From Phycisphaera sp. (lineage in GTDB: Bacteria > Planctomycetota > Phycisphaerae > Phycisphaerales > SM1A02), in contig WGMP01000025.1 of NCBI GenBank assembly GCA_016124975.1, forward strand, positions 62,001 to 126,000: a stretch of DNA of 64,000 nt. Reading direction: 5' to 3'. Both the position numbers and the translations under genes were made by a program. This document shows, one piece after another, positions 38,138 through 45,377 of this stretch. Below the pieces are notes generated by a model that did no database searches, was not told the DNA's origin, and saw only the letters and a list, made by a program, of their open reading frames with translations. Position 1 is the first letter of the stretch. Every line of letters starts with the position of its first letter.

Positions 38138-38618
38138 GGGATGACCGGCCCTGCGGGCCGCGCTGTCGACGCTTCGGAAAGTTCTGTTCGCACTGCTTCC
38201 TCGCTTCGCGAGGAAGACGCGCGGCACCCGCCGCTCCGCGGCGGCGACCCGCGCCGGGATGTCACAAGTCGCCGCCGGCCAAGGGCCGGCGGGTGCCACA
38301 TGTCTTGCGAAGCAAGCAGTGCTAGCTGAATCTCTCGACCGTCGACAGCGCGCCGCGAAGCGGCGGTCCACCCCGCGGATGCAAGCACGAGCAGCCGCAG
38401 CCGCGCGGTCACCCCGCCGTGCACGGCGCGGATGGTCCTCAACGCTCGCTTGGCTGCGCCTCCCTCCATCGATGTACATCCATCGTGGTATTTCACAGAA
38501 AAGGCCGCGCTTTTTCTTGACATGGGGGGGGTGCGGTGGTAGGTTCGACCAGTCCCCACGGCCGAGCGTGTCGCTCGTCGCGGTGCGACGGGAACCGATT
38601 CAAGCAGGAGACGGCACG
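38138..38618 (+). other. Palindrome-rich spacer and leader after folE
   Basis: 481 bases without a gene of their own. Contains the hairpins of repeat copy A, the alternating motif TCTTGCGAAGCAAGCA, an AGCAGCCGCAGCCGCG motif, and at 38517-38545 a promoter for the downstream secreted-protein gene. Confidence 0.75.
38517..38545 (+). promoter_or_regulatory. Sigma-70-type promoter in repeat copy A
   Basis: Perfect -35 TTGACA (38517-38522), 17-bp spacer and -10 TAGGTT (38540-38545). Transcription would start near 38552, giving a leader of about 67 bases with AGGAG eight bases before ATG 38619. The same elements recur in copy B, which supports function. Confidence 0.7.
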
Positions 38619-39761
38619 ATGGCCACCTTCACGGACTGGATGCGGCTGGGCGAGGCCCGGATGACACAGCTCGCAACCCTCGCGCTCGGCGCGGCGATGG
38701 CGTGGATCGCGCCCGAAGGCGCCGATGCCGCGAATGCGGCGACCGGCGAACGGAGTGTCTCGGGCGTGCGCATCTCGATCGGAGAGGAAGGCCGCCGCTG
38801 GACGCTCGTGCCGACCTTGCTCGACGGGAAGGTCGAATCGTTCCTCGCGCTCCGCGAGGACATGGCCTACGGCGAGAACCTCACCGCAGTCTGGTACCGC
38901 AAGCTCGCGCTGGCCGACGGTACGGAGTCGTGGGAGACCAAGGCGTTCGAGGATCAGGACCAGTCGAAGGCGATCCGCGCGGTGAAGGAGACGCTCGCGC
39001 TTGCGGACTCGACCGACGAGTCGTGGCCCGTCGCCGTGGGAGCGGTCGCAGCGGCCGAGCCGGAGCTGATGGTCAAGGGCGTGCTCGAGACCGACGCGCT
39101 CGCGCCGCTCGTCGCGGACCTCGAGGACCCGCAGCCGCTCGTCGAGATGCTCGAGGACGCGGGCTGGAAGGCGGCCTGGATCGGCCCGCTGGAGGGCGGG
39201 CAGCTCGCGACGGCGGAGCCTGGTGTGGTCGCGTGTCCACAGGGGGTGGTGCTGGCGGCGTTGGCGACGACGGTCGAGGTTGCGGCGACCGACGGCCTCG
39301 GCGCCGCCCTCGGAGATCTACGCTGGATGCTCGGTGTTTGCGGAATGCTGTGCATCCCAACGACCGTGGAAACGGAGGGTCCTTGGTCGCAATGGAACTG
39401 CGGGTCGGCTACCTATGTCAGCGTGGGCTGCGAGCGACAGAACATATCGGGCTGCACGCATCATTGCATGTATGAGAAGCGGTACGAGCGCACGCAGTCA
39501 CGTACGGTCGGGCGACTTCACTGGGACTGCACGACGAGTCTGCGCTCCGAGACTCGGACCGAGTACTACGTCAGCGAAGGAAGTTGCCAGCGATCAGGGT
39601 TCCTCCCACCGGGATGCGAGGAGCCAACGATATCGGGAAACTGTCCTACTGGTGCGCCTTGTGCGCCATTCAACTCGCAAGGCGCAGGAATCTGCACGAG
39701 CGATGCTCTCGCCTGTCCGCCGGCGTCCGGCCAGCGCACGACGATGACGGAGTGGCAGTAG
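38619..39761 (+). CDS. Exported Cys-rich protein of unknown function
   Basis: 380 residues from ATG 38619. The start MATFTDWMRLGEARM is shared with the gene at 41278 through the upstream repeat and is followed by a signal-peptide-like stretch (LATLALGAAMAWIAPEGADA). Residues about 45-240 are mixed alpha/beta with two similar Leu/Glu segments. From about residue 245 the protein becomes cysteine-rich (around 16 Cys): MLGVCGMLC, WNCGSATYVSVGC, GCTHHCMYEKRY, HWDCTTS, GSCQRSGFLPPGCEEP, CPTGAPC, indicating a disulfide-stabilised exported domain. No family recognised. It ends nine bases before a membrane zinc-ribbon gene, with which it should be co-transcribed. Confidence 0.7.
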   Translation: MATFTDWMRLGEARMTQLATLALGAAMAWIAPEGADAANAATGERSVSGVRISIGEEGRRWTLVPTLLDGKVESFLALREDMAYGENLTAVWYRKLALADGTESWETKAFEDQDQSKAIRAVKETLALADSTDESWPVAVGAVAAAEPELMVKGVLETDALAPLVADLEDPQPLVEMLEDAGWKAAWIGPLEGGQLATAEPGVVACPQGVVLAALATTVEVAATDGLGAALGDLRWMLGVCGMLCIPTTVETEGPWSQWNCGSATYVSVGCERQNISGCTHHCMYEKRYERTQSRTVGRLHWDCTTSLRSETRTEYYVSEGSCQRSGFLPPGCEEPTISGNCPTGAPCAPFNSQGAGICTSDALACPPASGQRTTMTEWQ

Positions 39762-39770
39762 GAGTAGCAT

Positions 39771-40649
39771 GTGCCGATGCCGCAGAGAATTCGGCTCTTT
39801 GTTGTCTTTGCAGTGACTCTCATCGGACTTGGGGTCGCGACGAGCTGGTCCGCTGCTCGACTTGCCGCTGGACGCGCGATGACTCGAACGGGGCCGTCGG
39901 CGAACTCTGCGTATGGCTTGTACAAATGGAACGCCCACCGATCAGGGAGACTTGAGAGCGGCCGTTGGAACGGATGGATCTGGCAGGCGCAGAGGATTCC
40001 TGGCTCTTCGGGCGTGTGTGTCCGACGGATCGCGTCATGGCCGGGAAGCGAGACCGTTCCCGAGAGGCCACCGCCTCGCTGGAGCGCGTCGATGTTTCCC
40101 TACGAGGGTGCGCAGAGCAGCGAGACCACATGGTGCGCGCATTACGAGGCAGGGTTTGGGTGGCCGTTTATCTGTCTGGTGAGCGAGGATGTCGAGGTTT
40201 CGGATGGGAGAGATTCCCTCGACCAGCCACTTCCTCCTGTCTTCGTCGTGCAAGGCGCCCGAGTGCACGAGTTGTCTGCCACCGAGGGGATCCGCCTCTC
40301 ATGGCTCGGGCCGCCCTGGCACACCGTCACGGGTGGAGAGGAGGCTCCCGAGCGCGCATTTCAGTGGATCCGGCTTCCCAGCGGCGTCTACCAGAGCGTC
40401 CCCACCGCGCTCTATCTCCCCACGCGTATTAGTTGGGTTGGGCTGATTGGCAACGCACTCGTTCACGGAACCATCCTCTTCGTGATCGCGTTATGCGTCG
40501 TATGGATTCCTCGGGGCGCGCGCACGGGGGTTCGATTTCTTCTCCGTGACACGCGTGTCGCCCGCGCCCGCCGCGGCGCCTGCCGCGCGTGCGGTCATCC
40601 GCTCGCCGGGCTTGCGCGCTGTCCCGAGTGTGGTGCGGTCGTGAAGTAA
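39771..40649 (+). CDS. Membrane protein with C-terminal zinc ribbon
   Basis: 292 residues from GTG 39771 (AGGAG six bases upstream; ATG 39777 is possible). N-terminal membrane helix (IRLFVVFAVTLIGLGVATSW), an extracytoplasmic domain of about 190 residues with few recognisable motifs, a second helix (LVHGTILFVIALCVVWI), then a basic stretch and a cytoplasmic zinc ribbon CRACGHPLAGL...CPECGAVVK. The last 30 residues are almost identical to those of the protein ending at 45054, while the rest differs, so the ribbon end is part of a repeated DNA tract. The ribbon class is widespread in planctomycete membrane proteins; function unknown. Lower codon bias than neighbouring housekeeping genes. Confidence 0.7.
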   Translation: MPMPQRIRLFVVFAVTLIGLGVATSWSAARLAAGRAMTRTGPSANSAYGLYKWNAHRSGRLESGRWNGWIWQAQRIPGSSGVCVRRIASWPGSETVPERPPPRWSASMFPYEGAQSSETTWCAHYEAGFGWPFICLVSEDVEVSDGRDSLDQPLPPVFVVQGARVHELSATEGIRLSWLGPPWHTVTGGEEAPERAFQWIRLPSGVYQSVPTALYLPTRISWVGLIGNALVHGTILFVIALCVVWIPRGARTGVRFLLRDTRVARARRGACRACGHPLAGLARCPECGAVVK

Positions 40650-40659
40650 TGCGGACGGC

Positions 40660-40798
40660 GCGCAGCGTCCGCTCGCGCGATGCGCGCATGACGACCTTCG
40701 CGCGCCGCGGCGTCTACGCCGCCGACGAGTCGCGCGGCGTGCAGGCGGTGCAGCTGGTGCGTGACATGGCGCGTGACATGGTACGGCGCGGGTGAGGG
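40660..40798 (+). pseudogene. 3' fragment of folE (copy B)
   Basis: Encodes the final 45 residues of GTP cyclohydrolase I with about four substitutions (H to R, M to V, A to V). No frameshift, but the zinc site and active site are absent, so it cannot be an enzyme. Confidence 0.85.
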
Positions 40799-41174
40799 AT
40801 GACCGGCCCTGCGGGCCGCGCTGTCGACGCTTCGGATAGTTCTGCTCGCACTGCTTCCTCGCTTCGCGAGGAAGACACGTGGCACCCGCCGCTTCGCGGC
40901 GGCGACTCGCGCCGGGATGTCACAAGTCGCCGCCGGCCAAGGGCCGGCGGGTGCCACATGTCTTGCGAAGCAAGCAGTGCTCGCTGAATCTTTCAAGCGT
41001 CGACAGCGCGCCGCGCAGCGGCGGTCCATCCCGCGCATGCAAGCACGAGCGCCCGCAGCCGCGCGGTCACCCCGCCGTGCACCGAGCGGATCGACCTCAA
41101 CGCTCACTTGGCTGCGACTCGCTCCATCCATGTACAGCGATTCGTTTTGTTCACAGAAAATGCCGCGCTGCGTA

Positions 41175-41204
41175 TTGACATGGCGGGGAGCGCGGTGGTA
41201 GGTT
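41175..41204 (+). promoter_or_regulatory. Sigma-70-type promoter in repeat copy B
   Basis: TTGACA (41175-41180), 18-bp spacer and TAGGTT (41199-41204). Both hexamers are kept relative to copy A while the spacer differs at several bases and by one in length, which suggests selection on the promoter. Confidence 0.68.
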
Positions 41205-41277
41205 CGACTAGTCCCCACGGCCGAGCGTGTCGCTCGTCGCGGTGCGGCGGGAACTGATTCAAGCAGAAGACGGCACG

Positions 41278-42756
41278 ATGGCGACCCTTACGGAATGGAT
41301 GCGGCTTGGAGAGGCCCGGATGACGCCGCTCGCGACGACTACGCTCGCGGTCCTCGGCGCGACATTTTTGGCGGGCTTTGCCCACGCGCAGCAAGGCGCG
41401 CCGATCGGAGGAATCCATCACTTCGAGGTCGTCGTCCTCGGAGAGGATGTTCCGTGCGGCGACCAATACAATGCGGCCTACGAGGTCACGGACTGCGGCC
41501 TGGTGGTGGGGCAGCGGGCAAGGCAGCTCGCCGGGGGTGCATGTTCTTCGTCGGACCCATCGCTACGGCGTATCGCATTTGTCTACGCCGTGACTTCTCA
41601 GTATGGAATACCTGCTGGTACTGTCGTCGAACTCCCGAATCCAGATCCTGGCTACGGCGGATTTTCGGCGGCCTTTGACGTGAACGAGTCGGGCGTCGTT
41701 GTGGGCTCCGTGGGCGCAGAGCTTCCAATGAGTACCAACTTCAGTCAGGAGCGAAGCGCTGTTTGGCGCCTGCTTGCGGGATCATCGCCGACGCTCGCCG
41801 TCGTCAGCCCGCCGACGGATGCTGCGTTTCGCCCCTATGGCTCCGCCCCAAACCAGGGAGGCTTCGGGAGGTTCGAATCGGTGTCCTCGACCGAGAACTC
41901 GGGCACATGGGCGGTCGGGCACTTCCGCACCCACGGTAGCTGCGGCGTTGGATTCAGTAGTCCGAAGTACGCCGCGACCGCAGTTCGGATCGACTCGCTC
42001 CCGAGCCAGCTCTATCGATGGGAGATCGATCCCGACGGGGGCGCTGGCTCGGCGCGCGCGGTGTCGAGAGACGCGGCGGGGCTCGCTGGGTCGCGGGTGA
42101 TTTGCTCGGGCATTTCTTGCGGTGGCGAGCCAGCGGAGGCGCGCGCGTGGATGTTCGGTGCCGCACCGACCGCCCTCATTGGTTCGGACCGAAACCCAGA
42201 TGTCTTCCCGGGAAACGATTGGAAGAACGCCAAGATCGAGGCCATTCTTCCGGACGGCTCGGCCGCTGGAGTAGCCTGGGACTCGCCCTTTTTCAACGGG
42301 TCAAACTGCGTGATGGCATATGCCTGGCGGCCGGGCAACCTGTCGGATGGTGCGCCTCTCCTGGATGTGCTGACCCACCCGGACGCTGGCAAGGGCTTCG
42401 CTGCGAGCGATATGGAGTCGCTGGACGCCCAACTCTCCCCAGGGCGGATGGTCGTCGGGCGCGTGAATCGTCCCGCTGACGACCCAGGCCAAATGGGCGC
42501 GATCTGGTTCCGGCCCGACTCAGCCTCCGGTTGGACAACGCAGGACTGGCAGTATCGGAGAGTGAGCTCGATGGCCTCCCCGCGCAAGTCCGCGACCGAG
42601 ACGGTTCGTGTCGTGAATCTCGAGGGCGTCAACCGATTCGGCGACTGCGTGGGTAGCGCGGATGTCGTGGGGCAGGACCCCAACGGGGGGCCCCGCAAAC
42701 GACGCGTCGCGCGGTCCTGCTTCGCGCAGTACCGATCGCGTGCGTCGGCGACCTGA
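41278..42756 (+). CDS. Exported protein, HAF-repeat-like, apparently frameshifted before its dockerin tail
   Basis: 492 residues from ATG 41278. N-terminal MATLTEWMRLGEARM is shared with the gene at 38619; a signal peptide ends near FAHAQQG. The body has repeated beta motifs around G-x-VVG (DCGLVVGQRAR, ESGVVVGSVGAEL, DGSAAGVAWDS, PGRMVVGRVNR) with NESG/DAAG turns, similar to the HAF/extracellular repeat proteins found in Planctomycetes. At the C-terminus the frame changes character (RKRRVARSCFAQYRSRASAT) and ends, while the next frame encodes TTRRAVLLRAVPIACVGDLN and two dockerin-like repeats. A missing G in the run at 42685-42690 would join them. The gene as read is therefore probably broken, or the assembly has an error. 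Confidence 0.68.
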   Translation: MATLTEWMRLGEARMTPLATTTLAVLGATFLAGFAHAQQGAPIGGIHHFEVVVLGEDVPCGDQYNAAYEVTDCGLVVGQRARQLAGGACSSSDPSLRRIAFVYAVTSQYGIPAGTVVELPNPDPGYGGFSAAFDVNESGVVVGSVGAELPMSTNFSQERSAVWRLLAGSSPTLAVVSPPTDAAFRPYGSAPNQGGFGRFESVSSTENSGTWAVGHFRTHGSCGVGFSSPKYAATAVRIDSLPSQLYRWEIDPDGGAGSARAVSRDAAGLAGSRVICSGISCGGEPAEARAWMFGAAPTALIGSDRNPDVFPGNDWKNAKIEAILPDGSAAGVAWDSPFFNGSNCVMAYAWRPGNLSDGAPLLDVLTHPDAGKGFAASDMESLDAQLSPGRMVVGRVNRPADDPGQMGAIWFRPDSASGWTTQDWQYRRVSSMASPRKSATETVRVVNLEGVNRFGDCVGSADVVGQDPNGGPRKRRVARSCFAQYRSRASAT

Positions 42757-42960
42757 ACCGCGACGGTGCGATCGGGCCGCAGGATCTCGCCATCTTGCTG
42801 AGCTACTGGTGTGCCGCGCAAGACTGCTCGTCCGCGTCGGCGATCGCCGATCTCAATGTCGACGGCGCGGTCGGGGCGCAGGACCTCTCCATCTTCCTTG
42901 CCAACTGGGGCGGGAGTTGCTCGTGGCCGCAGTGCTCGGCGCTCGCCGAGAATGTGCCGC
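42694..42960 (+). pseudogene. Out-of-frame dockerin-like C-terminus of the 41278 gene
   Basis: In the frame of ATG 42795 but starting upstream of it, the translation reads TRRAVLLRAVPIACVGDLN, then RDGAIGPQDLAILLSYW and DLNVDGAVGAQDLSIFLANW, two complete EF-hand/dockerin-like repeats as on the protein ending at 33066. There is no start codon with a ribosome site. The frame differs by one from the upstream gene and the switch falls at a GGGGGGCCCC tract (42685-42694). After the repeats the frame stays open into the next gene. Confidence 0.65.
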
Positions 42961-43121
42961 CGCAGCCCGTGCGGCTCGCGATGGAATCCGTCGAATTTTC
43001 GTCCAGATTCGTTAGGTACGGTGACGGTTTTGGGTTACCGTGCGTGGCGGGAGACGGCGCCGGCGCCGCTTGCCGAGATCGTGGATGGCGTGCTCTGGGA
43101 TATCGCGAAGGGAGGCTCGTG

Positions 43122-43796
43122 ATGTTTGCTTCGATTCAAGCGGATGTTGTGCGGGTGGCCGTGGGACGCGCGCTGGTCGTCGCGGGTCTGGCGATCGCGA
43201 CGCAGTCGGCCTCCGCGGCGGTCACGCACTACCAGGCGCGCGCGCCATGGGAGGCGGCGACGGGGGCGGTGACGACGATCGGGATCCCGAACGTTCCGCA
43301 GACTTGGTTCGGGATGGGCGATCACTTCGCGTCGCAGGGGGTGACTGATCTCCAGATGTACGGCGCTCCGCTCAACGACGAGCAGTCGGCGCTGTGGAAC
43401 GTGCCGACTGGCACGGTCGCGTTCCTCACCCCTGCGGGGTGGCAGTCGCAGAACCATGTGCAGTTCGCGGCACCGATCCACTCGATCGCGTTCGACTGGG
43501 TCTTCGTTCAGCCGTTCTACTTCGAGCTCCTGAGCGGCGGAGAGTTCGGCCAGGTCGTCGGTTCCGGAATCTTCCAGTACACCCAGCAGTCGACGTGGCA
43601 GCCACAGTTCTTCGGCTTGATCAGCACGGTGGCCTTCGACCGCATCCGCGTGAATGCGGTCGGCGACAATACTTGGTATGGGGGCTACGGCTACGGCATG
43701 TCCTTCGCGACGATCGTGCCTGCGCCGATGGCCGGCTCGGCCGTGGCGCTGGGCCTGATGTGCGTGGGCCGAGGCCGGCGCCGGTCGGCGCGCTGA
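43122..43796 (+). CDS. Exported protein with PEP-CTERM-like sorting tail
   Basis: 224 residues from ATG 43122, which has GGGAGG six bases upstream. Signal peptide ends near SASAAV. The mature part is beta-rich: FGMGDHFASQGVTDLQMYG, HSIAFDWVFVQPFYFELLSGG, ISTVAFDRIRVN, a pattern common to exported PEP-CTERM proteins of unknown role. The end is a sorting signal, VPAPMAGSAVALGLMCVGRG then RRRSAR: a P-A-P motif, a membrane segment and a basic cluster, in the VPAP-type variant used in Planctomycetes. It would be processed by an exosortase, which is not in this window. It lies between a dockerin-tailed protein and a zinc-ribbon membrane protein. Confidence 0.78.
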   Translation: MFASIQADVVRVAVGRALVVAGLAIATQSASAAVTHYQARAPWEAATGAVTTIGIPNVPQTWFGMGDHFASQGVTDLQMYGAPLNDEQSALWNVPTGTVAFLTPAGWQSQNHVQFAAPIHSIAFDWVFVQPFYFELLSGGEFGQVVGSGIFQYTQQSTWQPQFFGLISTVAFDRIRVNAVGDNTWYGGYGYGMSFATIVPAPMAGSAVALGLMCVGRGRRRSAR

Positions 43797-43809
43797 GGAC
43801 GTAGCGCGC

Positions 43810-45054
43810 ATGCTGCACCGCAGGTGCCAGTCAGTGCCAGGCACTGCACGGCACGTGCCGTGTACATTCGAGGTAACCGTGCGCCGATGGGCGCGGCGCC
43901 CGTTCGCAGGTCTCTCCCGAGAGGATCCACGGTTGAAGCGTTCCACGGTCGGTGAAGCCTCGCAGCGCGACCAGCCGCGTCCGCGCGCAGGGTGGGGCCG
44001 TGCGCTGCCCGTGCTTGGTTTCTTGGCAGCTGGGTTCTCGCTTCAGTACGCCGCCGCGGTCGTGTCATCGTTTCTCGTGCACCAGCAGGGGATCTACCCT
44101 TCGGAGCATCGAGTTGCGTGGGCGGACTGGGTGTTGGAGCGGTTCATTCACGACCCGCGCGACGCTCGCGCCTTGATAGGGCAGGGGAAGGTGTGGCCTG
44201 CGGACACGAACACGGACGATCGGCCCGAACTCCGAGTGGACCCCGCGTGGAGCCCGTTCGACGCGAGCGTGTGGCGGGAGCAGCCTGGGTTCGCGGTTGA
44301 GTTGTCCGGGCTCCCCGTCAGCCTCGTCCAGTGCTTTGAAGGCGGCGGGTTCCTCGGTGAGACCTGGGTGGCGTTCGCTCCGATCAAGCTGCGCGATCCC
44401 GAGCAGGAATCTAGTCAGCATGATGCTCCAACGGTCGAATTGGTGAACGACTGGTGGTGCCGCGAGTGGCAGACTCCGCGACTGAGGGCTTATCCCGAGG
44501 GCCTATTCTTCGACCTTGACGGTCATGTTGGGCAGAGTCACGCTTGGCTCATACACCTTCTTGATACCTCGACTCTCCGCGTGACACCTCCGCGCTGGGT
44601 GGACCTGCAGGGACTGCTCGATCGCGCCGCTGCGAAGACCGATGATCCACTGCGCCCGTTCGGGCTCCTTTCGAGGGCGTGGGGTTTCCCGTTTCGCTCA
44701 GTCATCGAGCGCGCGGAACTGCAGAGGCGGCCGCTGCGCTTCGTCGAGGGTGGGGTCGATCAGTGGTATGCGCGTGACTGGGAAGTTCTGTCGTACGACG
44801 GCGTCAGGGTCGGGGTCTCCGACCCGTTCAAGCAGTCCGCTTCGAGCGTTGGCGTCGCGATCCAGCCGCTCTGGACCGGGGCGGTGCTGAACTCCGCGAT
44901 CTACGCGCTTGCGCTGTGGTGCGTCTGGCGCGCGTTGGGGGCGGTGCTCGCGGTTCCTCGCGTGCTTCGCGCCCGCCGCGGCGAGTGCCGCGCGTGCGGT
45001 CATCCGCTCGCCGGGCTTGCGCGCTGTCCCGAATGTGGTGCGGTCGTGAAGTGA
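43810..45054 (+). CDS. Membrane protein with C-terminal zinc ribbon
   Basis: Open frame of 414 residues from ATG 43810; a TTG at 43933 with GAGAGGA seven bases upstream gives 373 residues and may be the true start, since the first 40 residues look non-coding. One N-terminal membrane helix (ALPVLGFLAAGFSLQYAAAVV), an exported domain of about 270 residues (WADWVLERFIHD, WWCREWQTP, HVGQSHAWLIHLLD), a second helix (AVLNSAIYALALWCVWRAL), a basic stretch RVLRARRGE and the ribbon CRACGHPLAGL...CPECGAVVK. Same architecture as the protein at 39771 and nearly identical in the last 30 residues, though the exported domains do not align. Function unknown. Confidence 0.68.
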   Translation: MLHRRCQSVPGTARHVPCTFEVTVRRWARRPFAGLSREDPRLKRSTVGEASQRDQPRPRAGWGRALPVLGFLAAGFSLQYAAAVVSSFLVHQQGIYPSEHRVAWADWVLERFIHDPRDARALIGQGKVWPADTNTDDRPELRVDPAWSPFDASVWREQPGFAVELSGLPVSLVQCFEGGGFLGETWVAFAPIKLRDPEQESSQHDAPTVELVNDWWCREWQTPRLRAYPEGLFFDLDGHVGQSHAWLIHLLDTSTLRVTPPRWVDLQGLLDRAAAKTDDPLRPFGLLSRAWGFPFRSVIERAELQRRPLRFVEGGVDQWYARDWEVLSYDGVRVGVSDPFKQSASSVGVAIQPLWTGAVLNSAIYALALWCVWRALGAVLAVPRVLRARRGECRACGHPLAGLARCPECGAVVK

Positions 45055-45063
45055 TGCGGACGG

Positions 45064-45200
45064 CGCGCGGCGTCCGCTCGCACGATGCGCGCATGACGAC
45101 CTTCGCGCGCCGCGGCGTCTACGCCGCCGACGAGTCGCGCGGCGTGCAGGCGGTGCAGCTGGTGCGTGACATGGCGCGTGACATGGCGCGGCGCGGGTGA
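45064..45200 (+). pseudogene. 3' fragment of folE (copy C)
   Basis: Encodes [20 protein letters not shown] and the rest of the FolE C-terminus to the stop, with one or two substitutions. It lacks all active-site residues. Confidence 0.85.
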
Positions 45201-45330
45201 GGGATGACCGGCCCTGCGGGCCGCGCTGTCGACGGTCGAATTGTTCAGCTCGCACTGCTTGCTTCGCAAGACATGTGGCACCCGCCGCTTCGCGGCGGCA
45301 TCCTGCGACACTTGAACTCAAGTCGCCGCC
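45064..45330 (+). repeat. folE-tail repeat, copy C (truncated)
   Basis: Matches copy A from the last 45 codons of folE through the stop and about 110 bases of spacer, then diverges before the promoter. The coding part is closer to folE than copy B is (keeps RSHDARM). Its left edge again follows GTCGTGAAGTGATGCGGACG of a zinc-ribbon gene, as in copy B. Confidence 0.82.
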
Positions 45331-45377
45331 GCGCATGCAAGCGCCAGAGGGAGCGGCCGCAGCCGCGACCGCTCAAG

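Larger units (their letters stand above)
38006..38690 (+). repeat. folE-tail repeat, copy A (source copy)
   Basis: From about the last 45 codons of folE through the spacer, the sigma-70 promoter, the leader and the first 24 codons of the next gene, this 685-bp stretch is nearly collinear with copy B at 40660-41345; its left 250-300 bases also match copy C at 45064-45330. Ends were set by eye. Inside lie a perfect hairpin CTTCCTCGC/GCGAGGAAG (38196-38216) and a longer one, GGCACCCGCCG (38223-38233) with CGGCGGGTGCC (38287-38297). Confidence 0.85.
40650..41277 (+). other. Spacer with folE-tail copy B, palindromes and promoter
   Basis: 628 bases without an intact gene. It holds a 45-codon fragment of folE, the hairpins and the promoter described for copy B. 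The fragment stays in one open frame to a stop at 40795 but has no ribosome site. Confidence 0.75.
40660..41345 (+). repeat. folE-tail repeat, copy B
   Basis: About 686 bp, nearly collinear with copy A. It starts with a fragment of folE coding for [20 protein letters not shown] ... MVRRG and its stop (40795), continues with the same hairpins (CTTCCTCGC/GCGAGGAAG at about 40855-40875; GGCACCCGCCG/CGGCGGGTGCC further on), the promoter, and the first 22 codons of the next gene. Its left edge abuts the zinc-ribbon end of the previous gene, an arrangement also seen at copy C. Confidence 0.85.
45055..45377 (+). other. Spacer with folE-tail copy C
   Basis: 323 bases between the zinc-ribbon gene and the convergent aminopeptidase gene. 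Holds folE-tail copy C, a diverged version of the hairpin block (GGCACCCGCCG kept, right arm altered) and the motif GAGCGGCCGCAGCCGCGACC. No promoter like those of copies A and B. Confidence 0.75.

Noticed and set aside
39370-39520. Thrombospondin type-1-like module in the Cys-rich exported protein (GPWSQWNCG)
   Set aside because: Only the W-x-x-W start fits; the following CSxxCGxG and R-x-R pattern is absent.
38006-45330. Insertion sequence or integron-like element around the folE-tail repeats
   Set aside because: No transposase, integrase, terminal inverted repeats or target-site duplication could be found at the copy edges; a duplication model explains the data.
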